Source of the DNA: Planctomycetota bacterium
GTDB taxonomy: Bacteria; Planctomycetota; DG-23; SLPQ01
NCBI GenBank assembly: GCA_021160625.1
Contig: JAGHCE010000240.1
Span: 1 to 6,296 of the forward strand
Length of the DNA stretch: 6,296 bases
Direction: 5' to 3'
The position numbers and the translations under genes were made by a program. Every line of letters begins with the position of its first letter. Within the stretch, counting starts at the first letter, position 1. The notes under the pieces are model-generated. The model saw only the letters and a list, made by a program, of their open reading frames with translations, did not search any database and was not told where the DNA came from. Shown here one piece after another: positions 5,020-6,296 of this stretch.

Positions 5020-6296
5020 TTGGGTCTCATAGGCAAATTCAAGGCAGCCGGCAGACGATCCGGCCAGGAAGGTGCCTTGCCGTCGCGTGGCTTTTCGCCG
5101 CGGCCGAGGGCCGTGAAGGCCGCTTCCATCATCCTGGCCCTGGCCTTCGCGCTCGTCCTCGTAGTGCTCCTGGGCCTCGGCGACCCACCCCTTCCCTATC
5201 GCCGCGGCCAGGTCAGCAAGAGCGCCGTCCGGGCAAGGGTGAGCTTCTCGGTGGTGGACGAGGGCGCCACAAAAGCCGCCAGGGAAAACGCCGCAGCCGC
5301 TACACCGAGCGTCTACAAGGCCGACCACTCTTCCTTCGAGCGCGCCGTGGCCAACCTGACCGCTGCATTGGCCGAGGTGAAAGCGGCCGAGCAGTTCTCG
5401 GACATCGACCCCGCAAAGGCGCAGAACCTCAATATCACGGAGGATTTCTTCCAGGCCGTCAAGAATGCGCCCGGAGACCTGGCCAACGAGCGCATCGTCG
5501 CGGTGGCATCAAAGGCGCTCGATACGATAGCCCGCAGGGGCGCCATTTCCGACTCGGACGCAAAGCATGAGCAGACGCGCAACAAGGCCGGCGAAATCGT
5601 CATAATCGACGGTGATGCGCGTTATTCCAGGCGTCTTGGGGACATCCTGGAGGTGGGCCAGCTCGCCGGTGTGCTCCAGAGCAGCCTCGCGAATGTCTTC
5701 GGCTCCGAAGGGCGAACCGACGCTCTCGTCGCGTATCTGACGCCCTTTCTCAAGGCCTTCCTTTTCTACGACGAGGATGCAAGCAAGACGGCCCGCAAGG
5801 TCGCAGCCGAAGAAGTCCCCGAGGTCGAGGAGTCCTTTGACAGGGGCGACATCCTTGTCAGGCGCGATTCCCTCATCGACTACGCCGAGATACGAACGCT
5901 CAAAAAGGAACAGGAGACCTACCTTGCCCGGATGCCCAGGCGCGACCGCATCCTGCGCCTGACCGGCCTGACGATTACCGTGGTCTTCCTTGTCGGGCTC
6001 TTCGGCATCTACACGTCGCTCTATGAACCGAGGGTTATGGAGCGCAGGGTGCGAATGGTGGTGCTGATGTTGATCACGGTGATCCTCGCGGGCACCGCGC
6101 GTTTTTTCGTCAGGTCTTCGTTTTCGCTCTATCTCATACCGCTGCCGCTTTTTGTGATGGCCGTTGCGATGGCGTACAGGCGGCTTTTCGCGCTCGGGTA
6201 CGGGCTTTTGCTTGCAATGCTGGTCGGGGTTGCAGCAGGCAGCAACTTCACCCTTTTCGTATCGCTCTTCGCGGGCGCGGCGATGGGGGTTCTGGC
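5020..6296 (+). CDS. PgpH/YqfF-type 7TMR-HDED membrane protein, likely cyclic-di-AMP phosphodiesterase (3' partial)
   Basis: The frame is open from TTG 5020 to the right edge, about 425 residues with no stop. Residues 1-33 are basic and cytoplasmic. Residues 34-53 form a first membrane helix. Residues 55-305 form a soluble domain of the 7TMR-HDED type, shown by VVDEGATKAAREN (78-90) with PSVY (96-99), and near its end FDRGDILVRRDSLID (273-287), the usual RG-x-I-V-x-R turn. Hydrophobic helices then follow at about 314-331, 346-363, 368-386, 389-407 and 412-425, the start of the seven-helix block. Family members are 700-800 residues and end in a cytosolic HD domain that hydrolyses cyclic-di-AMP in Listeria PgpH; that domain would lie beyond the window, so activity is inferred. 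The position right after phoH supports the assignment, with ybeY often next. The TTG start is uncertain by a few codons. Cyclic-di-AMP use by this organism is not shown here. Confidence 0.88.
   Translation, partial: MGLIGKFKAAGRRSGQEGALPSRGFSPRPRAVKAASIILALAFALVLVVLLGLGDPPLPYRRGQVSKSAVRARVSFSVVDEGATKAARENAAAATPSVYKADHSSFERAVANLTAALAEVKAAEQFSDIDPAKAQNLNITEDFFQAVKNAPGDLANERIVAVASKALDTIARRGAISDSDAKHEQTRNKAGEIVIIDGDARYSRRLGDILEVGQLAGVLQSSLANVFGSEGRTDALVAYLTPFLKAFLFYDEDASKTARKVAAEEVPEVEESFDRGDILVRRDSLIDYAEIRTLKKEQETYLARMPRRDRILRLTGLTITVVFLVGLFGIYTSLYEPRVMERRVRMVVLMLITVILAGTARFFVRSSFSLYLIPLPLFVMAVAMAYRRLFALGYGLLLAMLVGVAAGSNFTLFVSLFAGAAMGVL

Noticed and set aside
4375..5328. 317-codon minus-strand frame over phoH and the pgpH-like gene
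   Set aside because: It runs antisense to two well-supported genes and across their spacer, without recognisable features.
4926..5570. 214-codon plus-strand frame starting at the phoH stop
   Set aside because: It is out of frame with the 7TMR-HDED protein, is very rich in Arg, Gly and Pro, and ends without any domain; the frame from 5020 carries the real protein signal.

Overview
The window is a GC-rich, densely coded stretch of a bacterial chromosome with every supported gene on the + strand. It carries housekeeping genes and shows no sign of a phage, insertion sequence, CRISPR array or plasmid. The mix of genes (a fucose-isomerase-like sugar isomerase next to purA, uppS, cdsA, phoH and a 7TM HD protein) and a CdsA whose C-terminal signature lacks the usual His and Arg fit a Gram-negative lineage such as Planctomycetota or a relative. 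That placement is inference and weak; no rRNA or other strong marker gene is present.

Layout: (1) bases 1-638 hold the C-terminal part of a sugar isomerase whose start lies upstream of the window. (2) Bases 639-998 are non-coding. They contain a set of perfectly paired inverted segments (698-810) that could form a structured RNA, and a plausible sigma70-type promoter (922-950) just before purA. (3) purA, 999-2285, is adenylosuccinate synthetase. (4) A 46-base gap with a run of eight T separates purA from uppS (2332-3057, undecaprenyl diphosphate synthase). uppS overlaps cdsA (3054-3905, CDP-diacylglycerol synthase) by an ATGA. (5) phoH (3925-4929) follows after 19 bases. (6) A 90-base gap leads to a TTG-started gene at 5020 that runs off the right edge. 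It is a 7TMR-HDED protein of the PgpH/YqfF type, probably a cyclic-di-AMP phosphodiesterase, with its HD catalytic domain outside the window.

Functionally, uppS and cdsA supply the lipid carrier for cell-wall glycans and the precursor for phospholipids. phoH and the pgpH-like gene form the left half of a widely conserved phoH-pgpH-ybeY neighbourhood, so ybeY is a reasonable guess for the next gene. purA makes adenylosuccinate, the precursor of AMP. The genes from uppS onward look like one transcription unit; purA may drive it or be partly separated by the T-rich gap. The only feature here that I cannot assign to a known class is the paired region 698-810. The rest is ordinary core genome.
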